6,386 nt of DNA from an uncultured Clostridia bacterium (GTDB lineage Bacteria > Bacillota_A > Clostridia > Oscillospirales > Oscillospiraceae). The position numbers and the translations under genes are program-made. The notes beneath the pieces are model-generated. The model was not told the DNA's origin. It did no database searches and was given only the letters and a program-made list of their open reading frames with translations. The stretch is taken from positions 1-6,386 of the forward strand of contig CAMVIC010000094.1 in NCBI GenBank assembly GCA_947167435.1, in the 5' to 3' direction. Positions 1 to 4,448 of the stretch are shown here, in pieces. How positions within the stretch are numbered: position 1 is the stretch's first letter; every line of letters begins with the position of its first letter.

Positions 1-1
1 G

Positions 2-544
2 GACGACTGGGAGGATGATTCCTCCCCTCTGGCCCTGGCGGAAGCCAAAACGCTGCAGAAGGCCTACCGGAACGTTTGCGCCTGCTATCCCCGGCAATGC
101 GGCGCCATCGAGCGCTCGCTCAAACAGCTGCACACCCTGGAGCGGGAACGGATCGAAGACCCGGACGCCGCGGCCGGCAGCTTCGGAGAACTGATGGCGG
201 AGGTACTGGTTGTTCGGGAGGACCGCTGGGCGGATACCCTCAGGTGCATGGGACGGGCTCTGGGCCGCTTCCTCTATACGATGGATGCCTGCATGGACCT
301 GGACGCAGACGCGCTGCGCGGCCGCTATAACCCCTATCGCCGGTGGTACGGATTGGACAACAGCCGGCGCTTCCGGGACATTTTGAAAATGCTTCTGGGC
401 GAATGCCTGTTTTATTTTGACCGTCTGCCTCTGGTACAGGACGCGTCACTGCTGCAGAATATCCTATGCGCCGGGCTTTGGGCGCAGTATGACAAAAAGT
501 TCGAGCCGGAGAAGGGGAGAACCCATGGTACAGGATCCGTATAA
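2..544 (+). CDS. DUF5685 family protein, 3' part (start lies before the window)
   Basis: The reading frame is open from the first bases to a TAA at 542-544, giving 180 residues without the N-terminus. The sequence is helical and charged. It contains the stretch GRFLYTMDACMDLDADALRG followed by RYNP (about residues 89-112 of the fragment), which matches the 'G-[FYW]-[IL]-Y-x-[IL]-D-A-x-D-D-[LM]-x-x-D' plus 'G-x-Y-N-P' block I associate with DUF5685 proteins of Clostridia. Family members have a Cys-rich N-terminal half, which would lie outside this window. Function is unknown. The last 20 nt overlap the start of the J-domain gene at 525, in a different frame, so the two are probably translationally coupled. 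DUF5685 genes are, from memory, often next to small J-domain genes, suggesting a chaperone-related role; that is inference. An internal ATG at 194 is in frame, but the open frame and family match upstream of it argue against it as the start. Confidence 0.75.
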   Translation, partial: DDWEDDSSPLALAEAKTLQKAYRNVCACYPRQCGAIERSLKQLHTLERERIEDPDAAAGSFGELMAEVLVVREDRWADTLRCMGRALGRFLYTMDACMDLDADALRGRYNPYRRWYGLDNSRRFRDILKMLLGECLFYFDRLPLVQDASLLQNILCAGLWAQYDKKFEPEKGRTHGTGSV

Positions 545-1187
545 GGTACTCGGCGTTTCGCCGCAGGCAAGCGACGAAGAGATCAAGAAGGCATACCGGG
601 ACCTGACAAAGAAATATCACCCGGACCTGCATCCGGACGACCCCAAGGCGGCGGAAAAGATGAACGACGTGAACGCCGCCTACGACCAGATCAAGAACGG
701 AGGCGGCGCGGCCTACGCCCAGGCGGATCCCTATTCCCAGGGACCCTACGGCTGGGCAGGCTGGAACGGCTACGGCGCCTATGGGTATCAGCAGCAACAG
801 CAACAGCAGCAGAATACCGAGCGGGGAGAGTATACCGCCGCAAGGAACTTCATTCGCAACGGCATGTACAAAGAGGCGCTCAACGCCCTGTCCGGTGTGC
901 CCGCTGCGGAGCGGGACGGCCGCTGGTACTTTCTGCACGGTGCTGCCAACATGTATATGGGCAACCGCATTGCCGCGCTGGAGAGCGCCAAGCGCGCGGT
1001 GGAGCTGGAGCCGGACAACATGGAGTATCAGCGCCTGCTCCAGTCTTTGCAGGGCAGCGGCGATTTCTATGACAATTACCAGGTTCGCTATCATTCGGGA
1101 CTGAACCCGGGCCGCCTGTGTTTTACGATGATGGCGGCGAACTTCTGCCTGGGCCCTCTCTGCGGCTGGCGATTTATCTGCTGCTGA
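525..1187 (+). CDS. J-domain (DnaJ-like) protein with polyQ linker, TPR-like region and Cys-rich tail
   Basis: This is a 220-residue protein. The start is ATG 525, preceded by AGGGGAG at 513-519 with 5 nt spacing; in-frame upstream codons lack a ribosome site and do not resemble the family. Residues 1-66 form a J-domain: DPYKVLGV at 4-11, the invariant HPD at 32-34, and a final helix with AAYDQIKNG. J-domains stimulate Hsp70 (DnaK) ATPase, so the protein is probably a DnaK co-chaperone. No DnaJ zinc-finger CxxCxGxG repeats are present. Residues 67-96 are a Gly/Tyr-rich linker ending in eight glutamines. Residues 98-177 are helical and TPR-like (EYTAARNFIRNGMYKEAL, then AANMYMGNRIAALESAKRA with a VELEPDN turn), suggesting peptide or partner binding. 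The tail (195-220) has cysteines at 199, 208, 213, 219 and 220, and may bind metal or membrane. It overlaps the DUF5685 gene by 20 nt. The client is unknown. Confidence 0.9.
   Translation: MVQDPYKVLGVSPQASDEEIKKAYRDLTKKYHPDLHPDDPKAAEKMNDVNAAYDQIKNGGGAAYAQADPYSQGPYGWAGWNGYGAYGYQQQQQQQQNTERGEYTAARNFIRNGMYKEALNALSGVPAAERDGRWYFLHGAANMYMGNRIAALESAKRAVELEPDNMEYQRLLQSLQGSGDFYDNYQVRYHSGLNPGRLCFTMMAANFCLGPLCGWRFICC
789..812 (+). repeat. CAG/CAA tract encoding eight glutamines
   Basis: Eight consecutive Gln codons (CAG and CAA mixed) encode residues 89-96 of the J-domain protein, at the junction between the Gly/Tyr-rich linker and the TPR-like region. The mixed codons make slippage less likely than in a pure CAG run. 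It probably acts as a flexible spacer. Confidence 0.9.
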
Positions 1188-1193
1188 CAAAAA

Positions 1194-1235
1194 GGCTGTC
1201 TCAAAACGAACGGTTCATTTTGAGACGGCCTTTTT
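1194..1235 (+). terminator. Rho-independent terminator after the J-domain gene, probably bidirectional
   Basis: The arms GGCTGTCTCAAAA (1194-1206) and TTTTGAGACGGCC (1218-1230) pair over 13 bp with one G-T wobble. The loop is 11 nt and five T follow (1231-1235). The 5' side is preceded by five A (1189-1193), so the hairpin also has a T tract when read on the minus strand. It begins 7 nt after the J-domain stop codon and separates that unit from the HAD gene. Confidence 0.88.
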
Positions 1236-1260
1236 ACTGCATTCCATCGTAAATGGAGAA

Positions 1261-1266
1261 GAAGGG
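1261..1266 (+). promoter_or_regulatory. Ribosome binding site that decides the HAD start
   Basis: GAAGGG, within a purine-rich GGAGAAGAAGGG run, lies 7 nt before ATG 1274. An in-frame ATG at 1253 would put this purine run inside the gene and has no ribosome site of its own, so 1274 is preferred. Confidence 0.7.
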
Positions 1267-1273
1267 AACGCAT

Positions 1274-1924
1274 ATGAGAGTAACGACGGTTTTGTTTGAT
1301 TTTGACGGTACGGTGTTTGATACCGTGGAGGGCATCACCAGGTCCGTGCAGTACGCCATCCGCAAGCACGGCATGGACGCGGAGCTCAGCGAGCTGCGCT
1401 GCTTTGCAGGGCCTCCGCTGGTGGACATGTTCATGGAGAAATTCGGCGTGGACGAGGACCGGGCCCGGAAGCTGACCACGGATTTCCGGGAGCGCTATAA
1501 CCCGATCGGGCTTTACGAATGCCGGGTTTTTCCCGGGGTACGCGGCCTGATAGAGCGGCTGCGCTGCGCGGGAAAGCAGGTGGGCATTGCAACGTCCAAG
1601 CCTGTCCGGCTGGCAAGAACACTGCTGGAGCGGGAGGGGATGGCGGAACTGTTTGACGTGATTATCGGCGCGGGAGACAACGGCGAGGGCAACGCCAAAA
1701 GCCTGGTGATCCAAAGGGCTCTGGAGGCGCTGGACGCCCGGCCGGACAGCACCGTCCTCATCGGAGACACCAAGTATGACGTCTTTGGCGCAAACCAGGC
1801 GGGCATCCCCTGTATCGGCGTGTCTTACGGCTATGCCCTTCCCGGAGAGATGGAAAAGGCCGGCGCCCTCTGCATGGTCCCGGACTGCGAGACCCTGGCT
1901 GAGCTTCTGCTCACTAACAACTAG
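1274..1924 (+). CDS. HAD-superfamily hydrolase, phosphoglycolate phosphatase/5'-nucleotidase-like
   Basis: This is a 216-residue cytosolic phosphatase of the HAD superfamily, subfamily IA by layout. Motif I is LFDFDGT at 7-13, with D9 as the predicted nucleophile and D11 as the general acid/base. A helical C1 cap follows (about 16-80). Motif II is IATSK at 105-109, the motif III lysine is probably K142 in GNAKS, and motif IV is GDTKYD at 164-169, where D165 and D169 should hold Mg2+. All catalytic positions are present and the length is normal for the family. The reaction is hydrolysis of a small phosphomonoester. Gph-type phosphoglycolate phosphatases and 5'-nucleotidase-like members cannot be told apart here, so no gene symbol is given. 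The gene lies between two hairpins (1194-1235 and 1944-1984) and is probably monocistronic. I could not identify a convincing promoter in the short gap upstream, so read-through from the J-domain unit is possible. Confidence 0.9.
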   Translation: MRVTTVLFDFDGTVFDTVEGITRSVQYAIRKHGMDAELSELRCFAGPPLVDMFMEKFGVDEDRARKLTTDFRERYNPIGLYECRVFPGVRGLIERLRCAGKQVGIATSKPVRLARTLLEREGMAELFDVIIGAGDNGEGNAKSLVIQRALEALDARPDSTVLIGDTKYDVFGANQAGIPCIGVSYGYALPGEMEKAGALCMVPDCETLAELLLTNN

Positions 1925-1943
1925 TCGCTAATTACTAAGCACT

Positions 1944-1984
1944 ATACGATAAACACCGCGGGTTTTCCGCGGTGTTTATCGTAT
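1944..1984. terminator. Perfect 18-bp palindrome between convergent genes, likely shared bidirectional terminator
   Basis: The arms at 1944-1961 and 1967-1984 (ATACGATAAACACCGCGG and its exact complement) enclose a GTTTT loop. The hairpin starts 19 nt after the HAD stop and contains the minus-strand YdcF stop codon (1976-1978) in one arm. There is no T tract on either strand, so the terminator call rests on stem stability and on its position between converging genes. Confidence 0.65.
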
Positions 1985-2629
1985 CACGTACTGATCATAG
2001 CCGTCCGCTGCCAGACGCTGGTAAGCCTGCCAGATTTCGTCCGGCACCTCCGTGACCGCCTGATAGCCCAGCTCCGCGTAAACGCGCAGGCGCTGAAGAT
2101 CTCCCACCATCAGCGCGATTTCCAGCTCAAGAGGACAATCCGCGTTCGGATAGTCCGAGAAGGGAATGGGCGGCGCAGCGACGGCCCAGCGCAGCTCCGG
2201 CCACTGGACCTTCGCCGTGGCAAGGCAGCGCTTTGACATATAGGGTTTGCAGACGATGAGCCCGCTCCGGGCTTCGATGCCGTGCTCGCACGCAAGCTCC
2301 CTGCCGAAGCGAAAGTTCTCACCGGTGTTTGTTGAGCGCGTCTCCCGCAGGATCCGCTCCGGCGGGACGCCCAGCTTCTCGCATACCGCCGCGAAGATCA
2401 CCGCTTCCGGCTGCTGAAACCGCCCGTCGGTCACCTTGCCAAGGCCGCCGGTACACAGCACCCAGGGCGCGGCGCCTGCCAGATAGAGCCGGGACGCGTG
2501 CACCGGTACGCGCAGGTCATGGCTGCCGGCCGCCAGAATCAGGTCCGCATGCGCCGGCGGCGTGCCGCAGTCCGCGTGAAAACGATAGAGCAGCTCTGCG
2601 TCTGATAAAATCTGTTCTCTGTTTCTCAT
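1976..2629 (-). CDS. YdcF-like protein (DUF218 family)
   Basis: This is a 217-residue protein matching the DUF218/YdcF fold. It has ADLILAAGSHD at 28-38 (usually D-x-I-[IV]-V-x-G), a PWVLCTGG strand-turn at 55-62, and the family signature ILRETRSTNTGEN at 93-105, with conserved E96, N101 and E104-N105. It then has a LIVCKPYMSKR block typical of the nucleotide-like binding fold. There is no N-terminal membrane segment, unlike SanA/YgjQ-type DUF218 proteins, so it should be cytosolic. E. coli YdcF has been reported to bind S-adenosylmethionine, but the in vivo reaction of the family is not settled. ATG 2629 is the chosen start; an in-frame TTG at 2647 would overlap the upstream gene and has no well-placed ribosome site. 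It follows the SLOG stop by 7 nt, so it is the second gene of that operon. Its last codons and stop form part of the palindrome at 1944-1984. Confidence 0.85.
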   Translation of the reverse strand: MRNREQILSDAELLYRFHADCGTPPAHADLILAAGSHDLRVPVHASRLYLAGAAPWVLCTGGLGKVTDGRFQQPEAVIFAAVCEKLGVPPERILRETRSTNTGENFRFGRELACEHGIEARSGLIVCKPYMSKRCLATAKVQWPELRWAVAAPPIPFSDYPNADCPLELEIALMVGDLQRLRVYAELGYQAVTEVPDEIWQAYQRLAADGYDQYVIR

Positions 2630-2630
2630 G

Positions 2631-2635
2631 TCCTT
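2631..2635 (-). promoter_or_regulatory. Unusually close ribosome binding site of the YdcF-like gene
   Basis: On the minus strand the SLOG stop is followed directly by AAAGGAC and then ATG, so AAGGA lies only 1 nt before the start. That is tighter than the usual 5-9 nt. Initiation probably depends on ribosomes ending the upstream gene (translational coupling). Confidence 0.5.
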
Positions 2636-2636
2636 T

Positions 2637-3137
2637 TTATATCTCAATCAGAATATCGACAACTCCCTGGCGCCTTGCGTACAGAATGGTGTTCTGCGTA
2701 CCACCGGAGCTTCCCGCGTAGGCGGCCAGCAGTACGGAGGAGTGGTCCACCATATAGCGGTTTCGCCGCATCATACAGTCGCGTGTGTAAGTCTCCTGCA
2801 GGAGCGTTACCTTGTCGCACTGCGCCAGGATACTCTCATAACGCTGCCGCTGGGCTGCGTTCCACCTGGACGACTGGGTCGGGCAGGGAACGGCCGCTTC
2901 CAGCGTCAGCTCCGGCTGCTTCTGCCGCAGAGCCAGGACAGCCTCGGCAAAATACAGGTCACAGCCTTGGGCCATGCCGCAGATAAAGTGCCGATAGCCG
3001 CCCGCCGCCAAACCCTCCAGGCGTGCGCTCAGCTCAAATTTCAGAGCCAGGCAGCGGGGGTCGCTCTCATCTGTGCCCCAGGGCAGGCCCGACGGCCGGT
3101 GCCCGGTAAAACAGCAGGTGGTTTGCCGATCGTACAT
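2637..3137 (-). CDS. SLOG-family protein, YpsA-like (DUF1273)
   Basis: This is a 166-residue cytosolic protein of the SLOG (SMF/DprA-LOG) Rossmann-like superfamily, close to Bacillus YpsA. Visible motifs are CCFTGHRP at 8-15 (the first strand and loop of the family), ICGMAQGCDLYFAEAVL at 52-68 (the Gly-rich ligand loop and helix), RNRYMVDHSS at 125-134 and SGGTQNT at 144-150. All the expected blocks are present and the length is normal. SLOG proteins are thought to bind nucleotides or nucleotide-derived ligands. YpsA has been linked to cell division and stress in Firmicutes, but its ligand is not established. The start at ATG 3137 is supported by GGGAG at 3144-3148 (minus strand) with 6 nt spacing. 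It is the first gene of a two-gene operon with the YdcF-like gene, transcribed from the promoter at 3317-3345 through a long structured leader. Confidence 0.88.
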   Translation of the reverse strand: MYDRQTTCCFTGHRPSGLPWGTDESDPRCLALKFELSARLEGLAAGGYRHFICGMAQGCDLYFAEAVLALRQKQPELTLEAAVPCPTQSSRWNAAQRQRYESILAQCDKVTLLQETYTRDCMMRRNRYMVDHSSVLLAAYAGSSGGTQNTILYARRQGVVDILIEI

Positions 3138-3183
3138 GGCCTTCTCCCTTCACTTCCATTAATAGACGAAACCAGGCGACGAT

Positions 3184-3308
3184 TCAGTGCATTGCACACT
3201 GAGCCGAGTTGAACGAGGCCTCGCGCCGAACAAAGCGGGCACGAAGCCCGCTGCGATAAGCGCGAGCACCTCATAACTGTTCAGGCACCGGAAGGTGACG
3301 GAACAGTT
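3184..3308 (-). promoter_or_regulatory. Three-hairpin structured leader of the SLOG-YdcF operon, class unknown
   Basis: From the predicted start near 3310 to the SLOG ATG is about 173 nt without a convincing gene. In transcript order it holds three hairpins. Hairpin 1 (3275-3308) has 8-bp arms (AACTGTTC/GAACAGTT), a 3x3 internal loop and a 4-bp CACC/GGTG stem with a 4-nt loop. Hairpin 2 (3215-3272) has GAGG/CCTC and CTCGCGC/GCGCGAG outer stems, a symmetric 7x7 internal loop and a 7-bp AGCGGGC/GCCCGCT tip with a 5-nt loop. Hairpin 3 (3184-3202) has TCAGTG/CACTGA arms and a 7-nt loop. I match it to no known riboswitch, T-box or leader class. There is no poly-T terminator and no obvious masking of the ribosome site. 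Hairpin 1 begins only 2-3 nt after the predicted transcript start. It could instead be a dispersed structured repeat, or be expressed from the plus strand, where hairpin 1 would carry a GGAA (GNRA-type) loop. Confidence 0.5.
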
Positions 3309-3316
3309 GTGAATCC

Positions 3317-3345
3317 AGTATAATCTAACATCAGACTATTGTCAA
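3317..3345 (-). promoter_or_regulatory. Sigma-A-type promoter for the SLOG-YdcF operon
   Basis: On the minus strand the -35 is TTGACA (3340-3345, a perfect consensus), the spacer is 17 bp, and the -10 is TATACT (3317-3322, one mismatch). Transcription should start near 3310, immediately before hairpin 1 of the leader. Its -35 overlaps the -35 of the opposing ribU promoter by 5 of 6 bases. Confidence 0.8.
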
Positions 3346-3367
3346 AGCCGAATACAGGTGCTATAAT
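3339..3367 (+). promoter_or_regulatory. Sigma-A-type promoter for the FMN riboswitch and ribU
   Basis: The -35 is TTGTCA (3339-3344), the spacer is 17 bp and the -10 is a perfect TATAAT (3362-3367). Start is expected near 3374, exactly where helix P1 of the FMN riboswitch begins, which supports both calls. Confidence 0.85.
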
Positions 3368-3373
3368 GAATCC

Positions 3374-3509
3374 ATCTTCAGGGCAGGGTGAAATTCCCGA
3401 CCGGCGGTAAAGGCGTGTGCCTGAGTCCGCTAGCCCTCCGGCAGGTTCGTCCGGGGGGTTGATCCGGTGCGATTCCGGAACCGACAGTACAGTCTGGATG
3501 GAAGAAGAT
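3374..3509 (+). promoter_or_regulatory. FMN riboswitch (RFN element)
   Basis: The RFN-element blocks appear in order: AGGGCAGGGTGAAATTCCCG (3380-3399), then ACCGGCGGTAAA (3400-3411), GCCTGAGTCCGC (3419-3430), a variable GC-rich hairpin (about 3431-3462), GATTCCGGAACCGACAGT (3471-3488), and AGTCTGGATGGAAGA (3491-3505). Helix P1 closes the aptamer by pairing ATCTTC (3374-3379) with GAAGAT (3504-3509). The aptamer binds flavin mononucleotide. It sits between a strong promoter and a terminator-like hairpin before ribU, so FMN binding should reduce ribU expression. Confidence 0.97.
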
Positions 3510-3543
3510 AGGAAATATATTTGCATCCTGTCGTTTTTTCAAC

Positions 3544-3580
3544 GCCCGAAGATTCCGCCCTGGATCTTCGGGCTCTCTTT
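3544..3580 (+). terminator. Expression-platform terminator of the FMN riboswitch
   Basis: The arms GCCCGAAGAT (3544-3553) and ATCTTCGGGC (3564-3573) pair perfectly; with a bulged T the stem extends two more pairs inward. The sequence TCTCTTT follows, a weak T tract. The 3' arm repeats the ATCTTC of the riboswitch P1 5' strand. P1's 3' strand (GAAGAT, 3504-3509) could therefore pair with it when FMN is absent and break the terminator. The hairpin ends 9 nt before the ribU ribosome site, so some effect on translation is also possible. Confidence 0.75.
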
Positions 3581-3582
3581 AT

Positions 3583-3587
3583 GGAGG
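3583..3587 (+). promoter_or_regulatory. ribU: Ribosome binding site that decides the ribU start
   Basis: GGAGG lies 8 nt before ATG 3596. The in-frame ATG at 3581 overlaps this site, and the in-frame TTG at 3521 is inside the riboswitch expression platform, so 3596 is the start. Confidence 0.85.
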
Positions 3588-3595
3588 TAGAAAAA

Positions 3596-4345
3596 ATGCA
3601 AGCACTCGTCAAAACATGGGAAAAGGCAAAAGACAATCTCGGATTCCTCGGAGTATGCGCCGCTGTATTCGCAGGGCTGTTCCTGCTGGCACTGCTATAT
3701 GAGCGGCTGGTGATGAAAAACCGCAAACGTTTCAACGATACGCATTACATCAGCTACGTGGCGATTTTCTCCAGTATGGCGGCTGTTTTGATGCTGGTGG
3801 AGATTCCGCTCTTTTTCGCTCCGTCCTTCTATAAAATGGATCTGAGTGAACTGCCGATTATGATCTGCACCTTCTATCTGGGACCTGTGGCCGGCGTTAC
3901 GGCAGAGTTCGTGAAGGTATTCCTCAAGCTCCTGATCAAGGGCACCAGCACGGCTTTTGTAGGCGATTTTGCGAATTTCGCGGTGGGCTGCACTTTCGTT
4001 CTGCCGGCAAGCATGATTTATCATATGCGTCCGAGCCGGAAATCCGCACTGGTGGGCATGATTGTGGGCACGCTGGTTATGACCATTTTTGGCAGCGGCT
4101 TCAATGCACTGTATCTGATACCCAAGTTTGCCCAACTGTTCCACATGGAGCTGGATCAGATCGTGGCCATGGGAACAGCGGTCAACCAGAGAATCAACAG
4201 CGTCTATACCCTGGTGTTTTATGCAGTCGTACCCTTCAATCTTCTGAAAGGTGCAATTGTATCGATTCTGACTTTCTTGCTGTATAAGCGCATTTCTCCC
4301 ATCTTGCACCGCTCCGATGCCAAGCGGCAGACTCGGAACGCCTGA
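3596..4345 (+). CDS. ribU: Riboflavin ECF transporter S component RibU
   Basis: This 249-residue integral membrane protein binds riboflavin and works with the shared ECF module (EcfA, EcfA', EcfT), which is not in this window. Hydrophobic segments lie at about 15-37, 52-75, 86-102, 121-142, 150-173 and 203-229. RibU-type motifs are present: SELPIMICTFYLGPVAG at 84-100, the EFVK helix start at 104-107, and KGTSTAFVGDFANF at 115-128, which matches the family's loop near the substrate site. Canonical RibU proteins are roughly 190-210 residues with six helices. Here an additional N-terminal stretch of about 45 residues, with a hydrophobic helix (15-37) followed by a basic KNRKR turn, precedes the usual first helix. 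The upstream FMN riboswitch independently supports riboflavin as substrate. The gene is visibly richer in A/T than the deacetylase and HAD genes. It appears monocistronic: the next gene has its own possible promoter and a 103-nt gap. Confidence 0.93.
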   Translation: MQALVKTWEKAKDNLGFLGVCAAVFAGLFLLALLYERLVMKNRKRFNDTHYISYVAIFSSMAAVLMLVEIPLFFAPSFYKMDLSELPIMICTFYLGPVAGVTAEFVKVFLKLLIKGTSTAFVGDFANFAVGCTFVLPASMIYHMRPSRKSALVGMIVGTLVMTIFGSGFNALYLIPKFAQLFHMELDQIVAMGTAVNQRINSVYTLVFYAVVPFNLLKGAIVSILTFLLYKRISPILHRSDAKRQTRNA

Positions 4346-4387
4346 AACGGATGGACCCTGAAGAAGCGAGAAATTGGGACAGTACCC

Positions 4388-4417
4388 TTGCATTCGGTGC
4401 TGATGGAGTGGTAGAAT
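4388..4417 (+). promoter_or_regulatory. Possible promoter for the deacetylase-kinase operon
   Basis: TTGCAT (4388-4393), an 18-bp spacer and TAGAAT (4412-4417) lie 31 nt before the GTG start. Each box differs from consensus at two positions or fewer. No T-tract terminator is visible between ribU and this site, so read-through from ribU may also contribute. Confidence 0.45.
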
Positions 4418-4434
4418 AAAGCAAAACAGTAAAT

Positions 4435-4441
4435 AGGGGGG
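4435..4441 (+). promoter_or_regulatory. Ribosome binding site that decides the GTG start of the deacetylase
   Basis: AGGGGGG lies 7 nt before GTG 4449. Translation from this GTG gives a complete signal-anchor sequence (MKKAALILFALL), which confirms the start. Confidence 0.8.
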
Positions 4442-4448
4442 ATTCCCT

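Noticed and set aside
240..1190. Long minus-strand open frame (316 codons) across the DUF5685 and J-domain genes
   Set aside because: It is the shadow of two well-supported plus-strand genes. Its protein is low-complexity His/Arg/Leu-rich sequence with no recognisable domain.
1194..1235. Hairpin ending GGCTGTCTCAAAA considered as a mobile-element end
   Set aside because: There is no transposase, target duplication or second matching end. Position and A/T tracts fit a terminator.
2628..3212. Plus-strand open frame of 194 codons opposite the SLOG gene
   Set aside because: There is no recognisable domain and no ribosome site, and the minus-strand SLOG motifs explain the region.
3041..3274. Minus-strand open frame of 77 codons covering the structured leader
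   Set aside because: It overlaps the SLOG gene out of frame, has no ribosome site, and its sequence is explained by the GC-rich hairpins of the leader.
3138..3310. Known RNA classes for the intergenic leader (RNase P, tmRNA, SRP RNA, 6S, T-box)
   Set aside because: It is too short or lacks their conserved cores, such as the RNase P GAGGAAAGTCC block or a T-box AGGGTGG sequence.
3319..3324. Plus-strand TATAAT as a second -10 for ribU
   Set aside because: No matching -35 lies 16-18 bp upstream. The bases are explained by the minus-strand -10 (TATACT at 3317-3322).
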